From the NCBI GenBank assembly GCA_937959175.1, contig CALGAS010000469.1:1-8195 (forward strand): a stretch of 8,195 bases of DNA, in the 5' to 3' direction. This DNA comes from an uncultured bacterium (lineage in GTDB: Bacteria > Planctomycetota > Planctomycetia > Pirellulales > UBA1268). The translations under genes and the position numbers were made by a program. A model generated the notes under the pieces. That model was not told where the DNA came from. It worked only from the letters and a program-made list of their open reading frames with translations, and ran no database searches. Below, in pieces: positions 7,134 through 8,195 of the stretch (position 1 is the first letter of the stretch; each line of letters starts with the position of its first letter).

Positions 7134-8045
7134 TCAGCCCGCCAGGCGGTCGTAGGGAGAGCCGGCATGGGCCGACTCGGCAGCCTCCCGGAACGCCCGG
7201 GCCCGCGCGGGCCCGGGCTGCTCCTTTGCCAGGAGCAGCTGAAGGAAGAACTCGAAGTTCCCCCGGGGCGTGTCGCCAAAGCCGCTCAAAGCGAAGGGAT
7301 GGAGGTCGAGTTCCGCGGTCTCTGCCAGGAGCTCCAGGCAGGAGGCCGGCGTGAACACACTGCAGTGGACGTCGAAGTATTCAACGGCTGCCCGGCGGGC
7401 CAGGCCGAGCGCCCAGCCGGCCTGACCTTCTCCCTGGGGCCGCAGTTCCGCGCGGCTGGCGGGTCGGCTCCAGGTCACCGCCAGCGGCAGGCTGACCGAG
7501 AGCATCGCCGCGTCGAACACGCTCCGCGGCGACGGCCGGCGACGATGCTCGAGCAACGCCTCGACCCACTCGGCCAGCCGGGTCGGCTCCCGCAGCCGGT
7601 CGAAGGTGAACCGCTTGTCGGGCACCGCCAGGCAGAGCCGGCCGCCGGGCTCGAGCCTGGTGGCGATCTCTGCGAGCCAGCCGAGCGGATCGGGCAGGTG
7701 CTCGAAGACATGGCAGGCGATCACGTACCCGTAGGCTGCCATCGGAATGCTCGCCGGGAGCCGGCCTGACTCGAGGACATGGTCGACCGCGACGATCGCC
7801 GCGACATCGACGTTGGGGTCGGGGGCGTATTTCTCTCGGAGTTCCTCGCTGGTCGCATGATCGACGTACTCGATCGCCCCCTCCTGGCGGCCGACCAGCG
7901 GCGAGGTCAGCGGGCCAAACTCGAGCCCGCGGGAGCCACCAGGATCGATCCCGGCAAGCAACGCCCCCCGCCGCTCACCCGGGAGGACGTGAAACGAAGG
8001 CCGACGGCTTGGAATACGCAAAAAACGCACGACACCCTCACACAA
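7134..8045 (-). CDS. Class I SAM-dependent methyltransferase (Methyltransf_11/23-like)
   Basis: This is a predicted cytoplasmic methyltransferase of 303 residues. Motif I is LEFGPL (41-46), the EIGPL-like variant that lacks the classic GxGxG. YVDH (60-63) supplies the acidic residue after beta-2, and VAVDHV (86-91) an acidic residue of the next strand. YVIACHVFEHLPDP (107-120) is motif IV, and LEPGGRLCLAVPDKR (131-145) the motif VI hairpin. FDVHCSVFTP (224-233) and GNFEFFLQL (262-270) match conserved C-terminal blocks I recall from relatives often found near glycosyltransferases. The substrate is unknown. The longest reading starts at TTG (8045), with GAGG five bases upstream. A GTG at 8030, also with GAGG five bases upstream, is equally plausible and gives 298 residues. 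An in-frame TGA upstream rules out a much longer protein. Its 3' end faces the giant gene, so the two share no operon. Confidence 0.9.
   Translation of the reverse strand: MCEGVVRFLRIPSRRPSFHVLPGERRGALLAGIDPGGSRGLEFGPLTSPLVGRQEGAIEYVDHATSEELREKYAPDPNVDVAAIVAVDHVLESGRLPASIPMAAYGYVIACHVFEHLPDPLGWLAEIATRLEPGGRLCLAVPDKRFTFDRLREPTRLAEWVEALLEHRRRPSPRSVFDAAMLSVSLPLAVTWSRPASRAELRPQGEGQAGWALGLARRAAVEYFDVHCSVFTPASCLELLAETAELDLHPFALSGFGDTPRGNFEFFLQLLLAKEQPGPARARAFREAAESAHAGSPYDRLAG
7195..7218. repeat. 24-bp perfect G/C-only palindrome inside the methyltransferase gene
   Basis: The 24 bases, beginning GCCCGGGCCCGC at 7195, equal their own reverse complement and contain no A or T. On the minus strand they encode most of the PGPARARA stretch (residues 277-284). 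They could form a very stable hairpin in either transcript. For the giant gene they lie 73 bases past the stop and could limit read-through into the convergent gene. There is no T-tract on either side. Confidence 0.85.
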
Positions 8046-8052
8046 GGACCCC

Positions 8053-8082
8053 TCTCTAGGGCTACCACCCCATCCCCGTCAA
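8053..8082 (-). promoter_or_regulatory. Candidate promoter for the methyltransferase gene
   Basis: Read on the minus strand, TTGACG (8082-8077) matches the -35 consensus at 5 of 6. It is followed after 18 bases by TAGAGA (8058-8053), a poor -10 with about 3 of 6 matches. The layout parallels TTGACC-N18-TAGCAT before the giant gene. Transcription would start near 8046, leaving almost no leader before the TTG at 8045 but about 16 bases, with a Shine-Dalgarno site, before the GTG at 8030. If the promoter is real, it favours the GTG start. Confidence 0.3.
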
Positions 8083-8085
8083 CCC

Positions 8086-8114
8086 ATAAAAGCCCCCCAA
8101 CGCGAGCCGGGGGG
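8086..8114 (-). terminator. Intrinsic terminator of a leftward gene beyond the right edge
   Basis: On the minus strand, CCCCCC (8114-8109), a 10-base loop GGCTCGCGTT and GGGGGG (8098-8093) form a 6-bp G/C stem, followed by CTTTTAT (8092-8086). This is the shape of a rho-independent terminator with a short T-tract. It sits upstream of the methyltransferase, so it would end a preceding minus-strand gene and insulate the methyltransferase from it. Confidence 0.55.
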
Positions 8115-8195
8115 ACGGCGGGCCATTGGGCCATCCCACCCCTGATTCCCGCCACGCCCTCACCACCAACCCGCCCAATCCGCGATCCCCACCAA
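8115..8195. other. C-rich stretch, no confident gene
   Basis: No convincing coding region is visible here. One minus-strand frame entering from the right edge reads LVGIADWAGWW and stops at TGA (8162-8160), about 45 bases before the terminator stem. It could be the C-terminus of a gene lying mostly outside the window, but eleven codons are too few to decide. Confidence 0.2.

Noticed and set aside
7167..7769. 200-codon plus-strand frame opposite the methyltransferase
   Set aside because: The minus strand carries clear methyltransferase motifs. The plus-strand product resembles nothing and is the complement of a GC-biased gene.

Overview
The window looks like chromosomal DNA from a GC-rich planctomycete, most likely in or near the Isosphaeraceae. 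Three things point there. A giant secreted-type protein carries an Arg-rich N-terminus followed by a LEPR-XLL-type motif (ESLEGRALLA), a signature typical of planctomycete surface proteins. The left edge holds a short palindromic repeat of the GGAAAAGGG...CCCTTTTCC kind, which I associate with planctomycete intergenic repeats. Codon use is strongly biased to G/C at third positions. The species assignment is inference.

Layout. Bases 1-249 are non-coding: an imperfect 51-base hairpin (3-53), a plausible sigma70-type promoter (138-167) and a Shine-Dalgarno site (240-245). Bases 250-7122 (+) are one uninterrupted 2290-codon gene for a right-handed parallel beta-helix repeat protein. Bases 7134-8045 (-) encode a class I SAM-dependent methyltransferase, convergent with the giant gene and separated from it by 11 bp. 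Bases 8046-8195 hold a possible minus-strand promoter and a minus-strand intrinsic terminator, which suggests another leftward gene ending near or beyond the right edge.

The main interest is the internal architecture of the giant gene. From base 961 to about 7050 it is almost entirely repeats of a unit of about 52 residues. In the first half (961-4173) units are paired into ten double modules of 105-110 residues. In the second half (4174-7002) there are 18 single units, mostly 50-55 residues. All spacings are multiples of 3. Two stretches of 574 bp (2184-2757 and 3141-3714) are identical base for base, 957 bp apart, with sharp edges. This implies very recent gene conversion or unequal exchange, or an assembly artefact.

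How the genes work together: nothing in the sequence ties the methyltransferase to the beta-helix protein. They are convergent and so not in one operon. The beta-helix protein is probably exported and extracellular or surface-attached, perhaps adhesive or glycan-binding. The methyltransferase is cytoplasmic with unknown substrate. I see no RNA genes, CRISPR array, transposase gene or defence system.
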